Source of the DNA: JABMQB01 sp963678235
Lineage (GTDB): Bacteria > Bacteroidota > Bacteroidia > Bacteroidales > Prolixibacteraceae
Length of the DNA: 64,000 nt
Assembly (NCBI GenBank): GCA_963678235.1
Contig: OY782766.1
Location: forward strand, 2,542,001 to 2,606,000
Direction of reading: 5' to 3'
Both the position numbers and the translations under genes were made by a program. Shown in pieces: positions 25,092 through 37,564 of the stretch. Each line of letters begins with the position of its first letter. Positions within the stretch are counted from its first letter, which is position 1. Under the pieces are notes generated by a model that was not told where the DNA came from, ran no database searches, and was given only the letters and a program-made list of their open reading frames with translations.

Positions 25092-25865
25092 TTATTCTTG
25101 ATAATATTTATAAATACTGTTTGAAATAAACTGATACATATCCTGTAAATGAGGCTCATCATTTAAAGCTTCAATATGTTTCGAAATAATTTTTTTATCA
25201 AACCTCACTGCCGGACCAGTTTGTGCCTGTTTAGGATGCAAGTGTTCAATCTTACGAACAGTTTCTTCAATTAAAGGTTTTATCAAATCAAATGAAAGCC
25301 CTTGTTTTTCTAATACATCACCCGACAAAGCGTAAAGATGGTTTACAAAATTGCAGGCAAAAACAGCTGCAATATGAAGTACCTGTCGTTTTTCAGAATT
25401 CGTTATGGTAACCTTGTTTGAAAGTTTGTTCGCAATTCCTTCGATCGTTTTTAAAGCCTTCTCCGAATTTGCTTCAATAAATAAGGGTATTTCTCTAAAA
25501 TCAAGCATTCGTTCCTTTGAAAAAGTTTGAAGTGGATATAAAACCCCGATATGTTCTGAATAAGTGGATAAAATTTCCATTGGTGTACTTCCCGAGCAGT
25601 GGATCAAAAGCTTTCCATCTAAATCTAGTCCGCTCAGCACTTCTTCAATTGCATCATCTTTAACTACAATGAAATAAATTGATGCGCTTGTTTTAACATC
25701 AGAAATAATGTTTGTATAATCGGCACCTGTTAACTTGGATAGAGCTTCTGCATTTTTTTCAGTCCGGCTATAAACCTGCGAAATAACAAATCCACTTTGC
25801 TTCAATGCAAGGGCAAGGTTTGTTGCCAGGTTTCCGGCACCCAAAATAATACAGTCGTCATTCAT
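25092..25865 (-). CDS. Rossmann-fold plus DUF2520 domain protein
   Basis: 257 residues. The N-terminal NAD(P)-binding domain (residues ~1-120) has DCIILGAGNLATNLALALKQ, a GxGNxA dinucleotide loop. A C-terminal helical DUF2520 domain (about 125-250) follows, including LHIAAVFACNFVNHL. The layout resembles ketopantoate/pyrroline-carboxylate reductases, but the substrate is not known. It heads the operon with kdsC and maf and has a perfect consensus promoter (25881-25910) immediately upstream. Confidence 0.85.
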   Translation of the reverse strand: MNDDCIILGAGNLATNLALALKQSGFVISQVYSRTEKNAEALSKLTGADYTNIISDVKTSASIYFIVVKDDAIEEVLSGLDLDGKLLIHCSGSTPMEILSTYSEHIGVLYPLQTFSKERMLDFREIPLFIEANSEKALKTIEGIANKLSNKVTITNSEKRQVLHIAAVFACNFVNHLYALSGDVLEKQGLSFDLIKPLIEETVRKIEHLHPKQAQTGPAVRFDKKIISKHIEALNDEPHLQDMYQFISNSIYKYYQE

Positions 25866-25880
25866 AAATCAAATTTTATC

Positions 25881-25910
25881 CAAAAGTAGTAAGCCAAATT
25901 CAATTATCAA
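25881..25910 (-). promoter_or_regulatory. promoter of the DUF2520-kdsC-maf operon
   Basis: Minus-strand TTG (25908-25910), 19 nt, TACTTTTG (25881-25888). Full consensus match, with the start predicted about 10 nt before the first codon. Confidence 0.7.
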
Positions 25911-26022
25911 TAAAAAAATATCCTTTCAGGAGTTGAATCCTTTTGGGAGACCACGAGCATATTTTGTGCTTTGAGAAAAAAAAACATAGCTTTATATGCT
26001 AAATAAATACAATCGCTGCCCA

Positions 26023-27105
26023 ATGAAAAATATATGCATGTTCAATAGTACCCAATTTTGGGGAGGTGGTGAAAAATCACACTTCGAATATGCCATTAAT
26101 TTTAAACGAAGAGGCTATAACGTACTTGTTATAACTGGTAAAAATTCTACACTTTATAAAAAATGCAAAGAACATCATTTGAATGTTGCGGGATTTACCA
26201 TTTCCAATATTTCCTTTTTCAATCCATTTAAAGTTCAAAAAATAAGAAAAGTACTTCGCAACAACTCCATTGACACGATTTTTCTTAATTCTTCACCAGA
26301 CCTTAAATTGGGTGGCTTTGCGGCAAAAGCAGCAGAGGTAAAAAATATTGTTTATATGAGGGCACTTGCGGTCCCGATTAAAAATAAATTTTTAAACCGG
26401 ATACTTCTAACTAAAGTAATTAGCCATGTGGTTGCCAACTCGTTGGACACAAAAAAAACGGTTCTTGCCAAGCTGACAAGTACTCTGGATGAATCAGATG
26501 TTCATGTAATCTACAGGGGTATTAATTTCAACGAATGGGATAAACGTGAAGTAAAACCCATTAACTGGAAAGCAGATGATGAAATAATTATTGGGAATGT
26601 TGGGAGGTTGGTTGAACAGAAAGGGCAAATTCATCTGATTGATCTTGCGATAAGGCTTCGAAAAGCTGGACTGAAATTTAAATTATTGATTGCCGGGATT
26701 GGTGCGGAAGAAAAAAAACTCATCAGATTAATTGCTGAAAACAAATTGGAAAAGCATGTTCAACTCATTGGTTTTTTATCGGATGTAAAAAGTTTTCTGA
26801 ATTCGATCGACATTTTTGTATTTCCCTCACTTTGGGAAGGGTTTGGAAATGCCATGGTTGAAGCGATGCTCGAAAAACGTGCAGTGGTTGCTTTTAATTT
26901 GACAAGTAACCCGGAAATAATAACCGACAATTCGTTAGGATATCTGGTTGAGCATCCTGATATGGATGATTTCACAAATAAAGTGTTAAATCTGGCTAGT
27001 AATGAATCATTGCGTTTAACAATTGGTGTTAATGCCAGCAAATCGATCCGGGCGCGTTTTTCGTTCGATAAAATAATTGATGAATGGGAAAAGTTATTAT
27101 CGTGA
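26023..27105 (+). CDS. glycosyltransferase family 4-type
   Basis: 360 residues, GT-B fold. The N-terminal domain starts ICMFNSTQFWGGGEKSHFEY (Gly-rich loop); the C-terminal nucleotide-sugar domain has IIGNVGRLVEQKGQIHLIDL and the EX7E-like FPSLWEGFGNAMVEAMLEK. A retaining transferase using UDP- or GDP-sugars for LPS or exopolysaccharide is likely. The frame opens at 25996, but the Met at 26023 (MKNICMFNSTQ) is the conserved start. Its 3' end overlaps the O-antigen ligase gene by 9 nt on the opposite strand. No promoter was identified. Confidence 0.88.
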   Translation: MKNICMFNSTQFWGGGEKSHFEYAINFKRRGYNVLVITGKNSTLYKKCKEHHLNVAGFTISNISFFNPFKVQKIRKVLRNNSIDTIFLNSSPDLKLGGFAAKAAEVKNIVYMRALAVPIKNKFLNRILLTKVISHVVANSLDTKKTVLAKLTSTLDESDVHVIYRGINFNEWDKREVKPINWKADDEIIIGNVGRLVEQKGQIHLIDLAIRLRKAGLKFKLLIAGIGAEEKKLIRLIAENKLEKHVQLIGFLSDVKSFLNSIDIFVFPSLWEGFGNAMVEAMLEKRAVVAFNLTSNPEIITDNSLGYLVEHPDMDDFTNKVLNLASNESLRLTIGVNASKSIRARFSFDKIIDEWEKLLS

Positions 27106-28692
27106 GAGTTCCTTTTTTGGAAAAATAATCCACTCTTCGGAACTTAAAAACAGGCAATAAAAAAACACAAATAAAGCACCTCCAACATGGGTTTCCAAAT
27201 TTGAGTCGCCAAAATTCGATAACGCCATTGCAATTAGGAAGAGCAATATTATAGGATTTTTATACTTTTTACTTTTAATCACGGGATAAACAATTAAAAA
27301 CAAGATTAACAGTAAACCTATTATACCAAATTTGACCATATAGTTTAAATATTGGTTGTGGGCATCTCCATATCGATCGGGGCTCATTTTTGAACCTATT
27401 GCAACATATGCGTCATAATATGCTTTCTTCCAATTACCGGTTCCTACCCCAAACCAAAAGTTTCTTTTGATAATATGTAATGCTGCTTTTGTGTATTCAA
27501 AACGTTGCGAGATAGATTGATTATTTGCATCGCCTGTTTTTAGGTAGCGGTCCAGCTCCCAAATACTCACATAGATCCTTGGATAAATGGAAAATTTTTT
27601 ATCCGCGAAAATATAATTTGCAATGCCTTTGGTAATATTGGCAATATCCTCTTCAGATAAAGCATTTACACCTTCAGCATCTTTCCTCAATCCCTTCGAT
27701 GTTAAATATCTTTTTAAGGTCTCCCTAATTGGGTAACCATTTTCCGATATATCGTCTATTTTGTATTTTTCCGATCTTTTATTCCAAGATTCTTTCAATT
27801 CGTCCTCGCAAATATAAAGCCCAACATAATTTCCATTCTCAAGAAATTTATTGTTTAAATCGTGATGATATACATTCCCCAATGAAGTTTTATCTTCTAA
27901 AGCTGTAAAGTCAATTTCTTCTACATCGTAAAATCGACCAATTGCCTTGTAAATGTAGAAAGCCGGGAATAGAATAAAAAATAATAGGATGACAAGCAAA
28001 ACCCTTCTTTGCCATTTTCTTTTTATAAGATTTATGATCATTAATGCACCAACAATAACAAGTCCACCCAGCATGAACAAACCTGTTATCGATTGATTTA
28101 TAAATACAACTACGAATAAAAATAATACAAGAAATGGATAAAAATATTTTTCAAAATTGGTAAGTTTCCTAAATCCTGACAAATACAAAACGATACTAAT
28201 GATTAATGCGAAATTTAGTTGAATACCAAATCGAATATGATGAATAAATCCTGCTTTTTGAAAAGACAATACTGATTTGTCGGATAATAAATAAGAAACC
28301 AAAGTAATTAAAGAGGATATTAGTACAGCAACAACAAAGACGATAAGAATTGTTTTTAATTGTTTAACTGTGATGGTATTCCCAAAAAGAAAAGCAAGCG
28401 GTATAATTAAATAAGCCAAGGACTTCCTTAAATCATACAGTCCCCAATGCCACTCGCTACAAAATAAACATGATAGAAGGTATATTAAATATATCCCAAC
28501 AATAAAATATACATTATTTTTTTGTTTTATTTCTTTAATCCTGCCCCTCTTAAAGTCTATAAAAGCTGTAATTAAGATCAAGCCAATTGAGATTGAAATT
28601 AGGGATTCTGATAAAGGAAAAGCAACTGCAAACAGAATCATAGAAAAGTAAAACCAATCTGATTTTTTGAGAAAGGAAGTAAAGTTAGCCAT
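27097..28692 (-). CDS. O-antigen ligase/polymerase family membrane protein
   Basis: 531 residues with roughly 10-12 hydrophobic segments and one large non-membrane loop (about residues 245-420). The loop precedes the Wzy_C-like region RRNFWFGVGTGNWKKAYYDA and DAHNQYLNYMVKFGIIGL; the His-rich NQYL motif is typical of O-antigen ligases. It joins or polymerises surface polysaccharide at the periplasmic face of the inner membrane. Length and loop placement fit; whether it is a ligase (WaaL) or polymerase (Wzy) cannot be decided. Convergent with the glycosyltransferase, overlapping it by 9 nt. Just upstream (28745-28768) is the rrn terminator. Confidence 0.83.
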   Translation of the reverse strand: MANFTSFLKKSDWFYFSMILFAVAFPLSESLISISIGLILITAFIDFKRGRIKEIKQKNNVYFIVGIYLIYLLSCLFCSEWHWGLYDLRKSLAYLIIPLAFLFGNTITVKQLKTILIVFVVAVLISSLITLVSYLLSDKSVLSFQKAGFIHHIRFGIQLNFALIISIVLYLSGFRKLTNFEKYFYPFLVLFLFVVVFINQSITGLFMLGGLVIVGALMIINLIKRKWQRRVLLVILLFFILFPAFYIYKAIGRFYDVEEIDFTALEDKTSLGNVYHHDLNNKFLENGNYVGLYICEDELKESWNKRSEKYKIDDISENGYPIRETLKRYLTSKGLRKDAEGVNALSEEDIANITKGIANYIFADKKFSIYPRIYVSIWELDRYLKTGDANNQSISQRFEYTKAALHIIKRNFWFGVGTGNWKKAYYDAYVAIGSKMSPDRYGDAHNQYLNYMVKFGIIGLLLILFLIVYPVIKSKKYKNPIILLFLIAMALSNFGDSNLETHVGGALFVFFYCLFLSSEEWIIFPKKELSR

Positions 28693-28744
28693 AGTCAGCA
28701 GTTTTTTATGGAACGCGTATAATGAAATATTATTGCATAAAAAA

Positions 28745-28768
28745 AGCCCGGTAATTGATTACCGGGCT
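28745..28768 (-). terminator. rRNA operon terminator
   Basis: AGCCCGGTAA (28745-28754) and TTACCGGGCT (28759-28768) form a perfect 10-bp GC-rich stem with a TTGA loop. On the minus strand the stem runs into seven or more T residues (complement of 28738-28744). It lies immediately after the 5S gene. Confidence 0.95.
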
Positions 28769-28773
28769 AAAAG

Positions 28774-28884
<111 letters not shown>

Positions 28885-28997
28885 ATTTTTACCTGCCCAT
28901 GCTTTTACATGGAAAGGTGCCGCGGATTTTGCTTTGCGCGGCAAATACCTTAAGGCAGCCAGGATATTAGAAAAATCTTACAACAAACGAGGTGTTT

Positions 28998-31808
<2,811 letters not shown>

Positions 31809-31860
31809 TGTTTATTATAAACCCTCGTTTATTATGTCATCTTCTAATATTTTCCCAGCA

Positions 31861-31871
31861 TGCCAAAGAAC
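31861..31871 (-). promoter_or_regulatory. boxA-like antitermination element in the 23S leader
   Basis: Minus strand GTTCTTTGGCA, about 50 nt upstream of the 23S 5' end. A near-identical GTTCTTTAAGA occurs in the 16S leader (34081-34091). Repeated leader elements of this form resemble boxA; binding is inferred. Confidence 0.4.
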
Positions 31872-31964
31872 TTTTTTAACTTCACGGGCAAACCTGTTTT
31901 TCACAAACCTTGCTAAAACCATATCTTAAAGCTTGTGCCAAAACCGCCAACCTCAGTTAAACGT

Positions 31965-32029
31965 AGGTAATGAAGGATTCGAACCCCCTGTTTTAAGGCT
32001 ACCTGCCTTACCCCTATATTCCATTATGT
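31965..32029 (-). pseudogene. tRNA-like remnant in the 16S-23S spacer
   Basis: On the minus strand a T-arm is clear: GGGGG-TTCGAAT-CCTTC (31971-31987 region) followed by ATTACCT, and a 5' ACATAAT could pair partly with it. A stem TAAGG/CCTTA frames a 7-nt loop, but position 33 is not U. D-arm is poor. It lies between tRNA-Ala and 23S. Best read as a decayed third spacer tRNA; a functional tRNA is unlikely. Confidence 0.4.
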
Positions 32030-32094
32030 CTTGAACGTTTTGCCTTTTTTAGTGTGGCTTCACTTTTTTTATTTCCGGCTTATTTCATCCCCTG

Positions 32095-32168
32095 TGGAGA
32101 ATAAGGGAGTCGAACCCTTGACCTCCTGCGTGCAAGGCAGGCGCTCTAGCCAACTGAGCTAATCCCCC
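32095..32168 (-). tRNA. tRNA-Ala (anticodon TGC)
   Basis: 74 nt in the spacer. Acceptor GGGGGAT pairs with ATTCTCC; the anticodon loop CTTGCAC gives TGC; the T-loop is TTCGACT. CCA is not encoded. Standard second spacer tRNA after tRNA-Ile. Confidence 0.97.
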
Positions 32169-32250
32169 AAAAATCAGTATCAAGTATCAAGTACATAGCC
32201 TCAAGGTTTTTGCCTTGACCCTTGTGCCTTGCGGCTTGCTACTTCGTGTG
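32169..32250 (-). repeat. heptad repeats in the tRNA-Ala/tRNA-Ile spacer
   Basis: Contains GTATCAAGTATCAAGTACAT, two direct TATCAAG heptads, followed by CAAGGTTTTTGCCTTG, a small hairpin. A similar heptad run (ATCAAGATTCAAGACACAAG) is at 38922-38943. See the findings. Confidence 0.4.
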
Positions 32251-32324
32251 TAGTCCCGCCCAGACTTGAACTGGGGACCCCTACATTATCAGTGTAGTAC
32301 TCTAACCAGCTGAGCTACGGGACT
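32251..32324 (-). tRNA. tRNA-Ile (anticodon GAT)
   Basis: 74 nt. Acceptor AGTCCCG pairs with CGGGACT, the anticodon loop CTGATAA gives GAT, T-loop TTCAAGT. No encoded CCA. First spacer tRNA after 16S. Confidence 0.97.
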
Positions 32325-32456
32325 GTCCAATACAGCTCCAAGCTTGTTGCCTTAAGCGTTTTAGCACCAGCCCCCTGCTTGTAACTCCATTTATTTTTTT
32401 AAAAGAAAAAAGCAAGGACAAATACCTTTGATCCCCAAGTTGTACAACTGGCTCCA

Positions 32457-33978
<1,522 letters not shown>

Positions 33979-34206
33979 TAAATATAAAAAGTTAAATATC
34001 TTTCGCTCTAGGTGTACTCTTTTGGAACCAAGGTTATTTGTTTTTATTACCTTGCTTTTTCTTAAATCTTTGTTTCAATATCTTAAAGAACGTCTCTTTT
34101 TTATTCGTTATACCGTGGGCGTAAACCCATCTAATATACTTTTTTTCAAAATGAACCAGGAAAACTATCAAAACCGCATCCCTGTGTTCCCCGTTTTTCG
34201 GGTCGG
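33979..34206 (-). other. rRNA operon leader
   Basis: About 230 nt between the nearest promoter and the 16S 5' end. It carries the boxA-like GTTCTTTAAGA at 34081-34091 and A/T-rich sequence. No gene is present; the short frames here are not coding. Confidence 0.6.
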
Positions 34207-34236
34207 CAAAGTTAAAACTCTTTTCCGTTCCAGCAA
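34207..34236 (-). promoter_or_regulatory. rrn promoter P3 (proximal)
   Basis: Minus-strand TTG (34234-34236), 19-nt spacer, TAACTTTG (34207-34214). The spacer (CTGGAACGGAAAAGAG core) resembles those of the two upstream copies. Confidence 0.7.
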
Positions 34237-34313
34237 AATATTTTTTGCCTTTTTTTTAACCCCCTAACCACCTTTTCAAAACTTATCGCCCCGGTCGTTT
34301 CCGTAAGCGGCTG

Positions 34314-34343
34314 CAAATGTAATCACTCTTTTCGTTCCTGCAA
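34314..34343 (-). promoter_or_regulatory. rrn promoter P2
   Basis: Minus-strand TTG (34341-34343), 19-nt spacer CAGGAACGAAAAGAGTGAT, TACATTTG (34314-34321), then CAGCCGCTTA. Full consensus. Confidence 0.8.
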
Positions 34344-34471
34344 GGCTTTTTTTATCTTTTTTTAGATCACAAGAAATTCATGATTAAAAACTCGTTCTCA
34401 AACAAAAAATAAGGGGTACTATCCCCTGTCTTTGCAGCATTTCATTAAATTGTAGAACTCTTAAGCGGCTG

Positions 34472-34501
34472 CAAATGTATAACCTTTTTTGTTCCCCACA
34501 A
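34472..34501 (-). promoter_or_regulatory. rrn promoter P1 (distal)
   Basis: Minus-strand TTG (34499-34501), 19-nt spacer starting TGGGGAACAAAAAAG, TACATTTG (34472-34479), then CAGCCGCTTA, identical to P2 across the -7 and downstream bases. Confidence 0.8.
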
Positions 34502-34895
34502 GTGTTTTATTGATTTATTTTCACCAACATTTTACCCGATCATCATAACGCACTGAATATCACCAATGAATACCGATAAAAAAATAAGTAATAATCGTCA
34601 ATTCAATTTTAAAGATTAAAATCCCACCTTTTAAACTCTTTCGATTCGTCCATTCAATTACAGAATATGCATGTTAAATAATCTTTAAGTGAGCTTTATT
34701 TATAAACAAAAACAAAACAAATGGGACAATCCATGAATGGAGATACTTCTTAATTTCTTACAAAAACCTCAATTTTCAATTTTTAATTGCAAAAGGTGAT
34801 AATAATTCCAGAAGTTAAACAGGAATATTTTAACCATACATATTAATAAATTTTTGATGTTCATTCAATCTAACCAAACATCTATCCAAAAAAAA
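34502..34895. other. intergenic region upstream of rrn P1, no gene
   Basis: About 390 nt, strongly A/T-rich, between the most distal rrn promoter and the terminator of the acyl-CoA dehydrogenase gene. No open frame of note, no further TAnnTTTG promoter with correct spacing. It may provide A/T-rich upstream activation for the rrn promoters. Confidence 0.5.
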
Positions 34896-34915
34896 TGCCG
34901 GACAAATCCGGCATC
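34896..34915 (-). terminator. terminator of the etf/acyl-CoA dehydrogenase operon
   Basis: ATGCCGGA (34896-34903) pairs with TCCGGCAT (34908-34915), loop CAAA; on the minus strand it is followed by seven T residues. About 26 nt after the acyl-CoA dehydrogenase stop. Confidence 0.92.
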
Positions 34916-34941
34916 TTATTATCTACATATATAATATAGGT

Positions 34942-36723
34942 TTAGAAACAATATTTGTTTTCTTCGATCAGTTTATCAGCGATGCGTTCACGGGCAGCTT
35001 TCACATTTACCCCTTTTGCACAGCTATAATGTTTAATTCCTTTTAGGAATAACTTACGTTGTTCTTCATCATCAATAAACGAATTTACGCAGTCTTTAGC
35101 TTCTTTTCGAATATATTCGGCAGAATCGTACACTAAACAATCCAGTATATCTTTGTTTAAAGCCACATCCAAGCCCAGTACTTCTTCTTTTTTCTTCACG
35201 CGAAGTGCTACAGATTCGGCCACATAAATGCGCATTACAATATTTGATATGTTATTAAGGATCATCTGCTCGTTCATCATTGTACGCCCAAATGTTTTCG
35301 AAACAGCAGTCAATAACATTTTTCCAATAGCTTTGAAGTTGTTTATTGTTGCCAATTTATTTTCATAGTAGCCTTCGGCACAACAACTGCAACTTTCAGA
35401 ATCAAGATTGGCAAGACCATCAACAATTGCTTCTCCTTGTCCATACAAGTCGTAGTCTTTTTTAGCGCCACGTTTATTTAATGTATCAATAGTTACTAAA
35501 CGGTTAATCTCGTTTGTACCTTCAAAAATACGGTTAATACGTGAATCGCGATAACCTCTTTCGATTGGCATTTCGGCAGAATATCCCATACCTCCGTGAA
35601 TTTGCACACCTTCGTCAACGACATAGTCTAATGCTTCAGATCCATAAACTTTTAAAATTGCAGCTTCAATGGCATATTCTTCAAAAGCATGAACAATTGC
35701 CTGTTCTTTGGTTTCTTCGCCAAGGTGAGCCTCAACATATTCATCAACATTTCGGGCAGCACGGTATACAGCCGACTCATTGGCAAATGTACGAATGGCT
35801 TGTTCAGCCAATTTATATTTTATTGCCCCAAAGGATGAAATTTCTTTGCCAAATTGTTTACGCTCGTTGGAATAATTCACCGATTGGTCGATGGCCATTT
35901 TAGCAGCACCAATAACGTTACCACCTAATTTAATACGCCCCATATGAAGAATATCCAATGCGATACGGAATCCTTTCCCGCGTTCCCAAAGTAAATTTTC
36001 AACCGGAACAGGTGTATTTTCAAAGAATATCTGACGTGTTGAAGAACCTTTGATGCCGAGTTTTTTCTCTTCAGGATTAAAGCTGATGCCCGGATAATCG
36101 CGCTCAACAATAAAAGCACTTAATACACGGTCATTATCTATTTTAGCAAATACGGTAAAAATATCGCCAAAACCTGTATTTGTGATCCACATTTTTTGTC
36201 CGTTCAACAAATAATGTTTTCCGTCTTCGCTTAAGGTAGCTTTAGTTTTTCCAGAGTTGGCATCGGAACCAGCTCCCGGCTCAGTTAAACAATAAGCCCC
36301 AACTTTTTCTCCGGTTGTTAAAGCCGGAATGTATTTTTGCTTTTGTTCTTCGTTTCCGAAATAAAGTATTGGCATAGAGCCGATACCTGTATGGCATGAA
36401 TAGGTTACAGCAAAAGAGTAAGCAGAGCCCATTACTTCGCTGGCCAACATGGAAGTTACAAACGACTGTCCGAAACCTTCTAACTCCTCAGGTGTTGAAA
36501 TACCAAGCAATCCAAGTTCTCCGGCTTTTTCTAAAAGGGTACGGCCAATATTGTTTTCCTGCTTATCGATTTTCTCCATATTGGGGAATACTTCGGTATC
36601 GAGAAAGTCACGACAAGTATCGGCAACCATTTTTTGTTCTTCATCAAATTCTTCAGGGATGAATATGTCCTTCGCATCCAGGTCTTGCACCATGAACTCT
36701 CCACCTTTTACTAACTTTTCCAT
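34942..36723 (-). CDS. acyl-CoA dehydrogenase, VLCAD-like, long form
   Basis: 593 residues, FAD-dependent, with the ordinary ACAD core (residues ~30-420) and an extra C-terminal helical region (about 430-590), as in very-long-chain-type enzymes. Motifs: YCLTEPGAGSDANSGKTKA, the flavin loop WITNTGFGDIFTVFAK, GYSAEMPIERGYRDSRINR and then FEGTNEINR, where the Glu is the catalytic base in short/medium-chain-type ACADs. Clusters of Cys (ESCSCCAEGYY) at about residue 450 are unusual. Last gene of etfB-etfA-FeS-CCG-ACAD, so its electrons go to the ETF of the same operon. Chain-length preference is not predictable. The alternative start is Met at about residue 11 (VQDLD). Confidence 0.93.
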   Translation of the reverse strand: MEKLVKGGEFMVQDLDAKDIFIPEEFDEEQKMVADTCRDFLDTEVFPNMEKIDKQENNIGRTLLEKAGELGLLGISTPEELEGFGQSFVTSMLASEVMGSAYSFAVTYSCHTGIGSMPILYFGNEEQKQKYIPALTTGEKVGAYCLTEPGAGSDANSGKTKATLSEDGKHYLLNGQKMWITNTGFGDIFTVFAKIDNDRVLSAFIVERDYPGISFNPEEKKLGIKGSSTRQIFFENTPVPVENLLWERGKGFRIALDILHMGRIKLGGNVIGAAKMAIDQSVNYSNERKQFGKEISSFGAIKYKLAEQAIRTFANESAVYRAARNVDEYVEAHLGEETKEQAIVHAFEEYAIEAAILKVYGSEALDYVVDEGVQIHGGMGYSAEMPIERGYRDSRINRIFEGTNEINRLVTIDTLNKRGAKKDYDLYGQGEAIVDGLANLDSESCSCCAEGYYENKLATINNFKAIGKMLLTAVSKTFGRTMMNEQMILNNISNIVMRIYVAESVALRVKKKEEVLGLDVALNKDILDCLVYDSAEYIRKEAKDCVNSFIDDEEQRKLFLKGIKHYSCAKGVNVKAARERIADKLIEENKYCF

Positions 36724-36751
36724 TTTATTTCTATTTAGTTTATTATTTGAT

Positions 36752-37552
36752 TTATAGTTTTAGTGACATGGCAACCAATTCAGCCAAATCATAGTTTTTT
36801 ATTTCTTCGTTTTTATTTTTATACTTCAATCCGTCGGTCATCATTACCATACAATACGGACAGGCAGTTGCAATTATATTTGCCCTTGTTTCGAGGGCGT
36901 CTTCCGTCCTTTCCAGAAATACTTCTTTATTTCCTTTTTCGGCTTCTTTAAACATTTGCCCGCCACCTGCACCACAACAAAGTGCAAAGCTCTTGTTACG
37001 TTTCATCTCACTGAAGTTAGCCGGAAGAGCACTTAATACTTTTCGGGGAGCATTGTATTCCCCATTGGCACGACCAAGATAACATGGATCGTGGTAGGTT
37101 ATTTTTTTACCGTCAAATACTTCCGAATCTAGTTTCAGTTTCCCGTTATCGATCAGATCCTGAAGAAACTGGCTGTGGTGAATCACTTCGAATTTTGCCC
37201 CATAATCGGGATATTCATTTTTAAAGGTATTATATACGTGTGGGTCGCAGGTTATTACTTTTTCGACCTCGTAACTCTGCATTAATTCGATATTCATTAA
37301 AGCCTGCATCTGAAAAAGCATTTCATTCCCTGCCCGTCTGGCAACGTCACCACTGGATGATTCCTCGGTTCCTAAAACGGCATAATCAATGTTGAGATAG
37401 GTAAGGATTTTAACAAATGCCTGAGTAACTTTTTTGTACCGATCATCGAATGCACCTGCACTCCCAACCCAAAACAGATATTCGGGCTTTTTACCACTGG
37501 CAAACAAATCAGCCATTACCGGCACTTCCACTTTTATTTGTGTTGTTTCCAT
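36752..37552 (-). CDS. (Fe-S)-binding protein, CCG domain (HdrB/EMO-like half)
   Basis: 266 residues. It contains one full cysteine-rich CCG domain: YHDPCYLGRANGEY (about residue 155) and SFALCCGAGGGQMF (about residue 190), the noncubane-cluster ligand set of heterodisulfide-reductase B. An N-terminal part resembles a partner CCG domain (VITCDPHVYNTFKNEYP) but lacks the CCG pair. It is 12 nt downstream of the membrane FeS gene, so the two make one complex. In syntrophs and several Bacteroidota the combined unit (often one polypeptide) is an ETF:quinone oxidoreductase (EMO, DUF224-type). Here it is split. Confidence 0.83.
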   Translation of the reverse strand: METTQIKVEVPVMADLFASGKKPEYLFWVGSAGAFDDRYKKVTQAFVKILTYLNIDYAVLGTEESSSGDVARRAGNEMLFQMQALMNIELMQSYEVEKVITCDPHVYNTFKNEYPDYGAKFEVIHHSQFLQDLIDNGKLKLDSEVFDGKKITYHDPCYLGRANGEYNAPRKVLSALPANFSEMKRNKSFALCCGAGGGQMFKEAEKGNKEVFLERTEDALETRANIIATACPYCMVMMTDGLKYKNKNEEIKNYDLAELVAMSLKL

Positions 37553-37564
37553 CGTATTCTGAAT

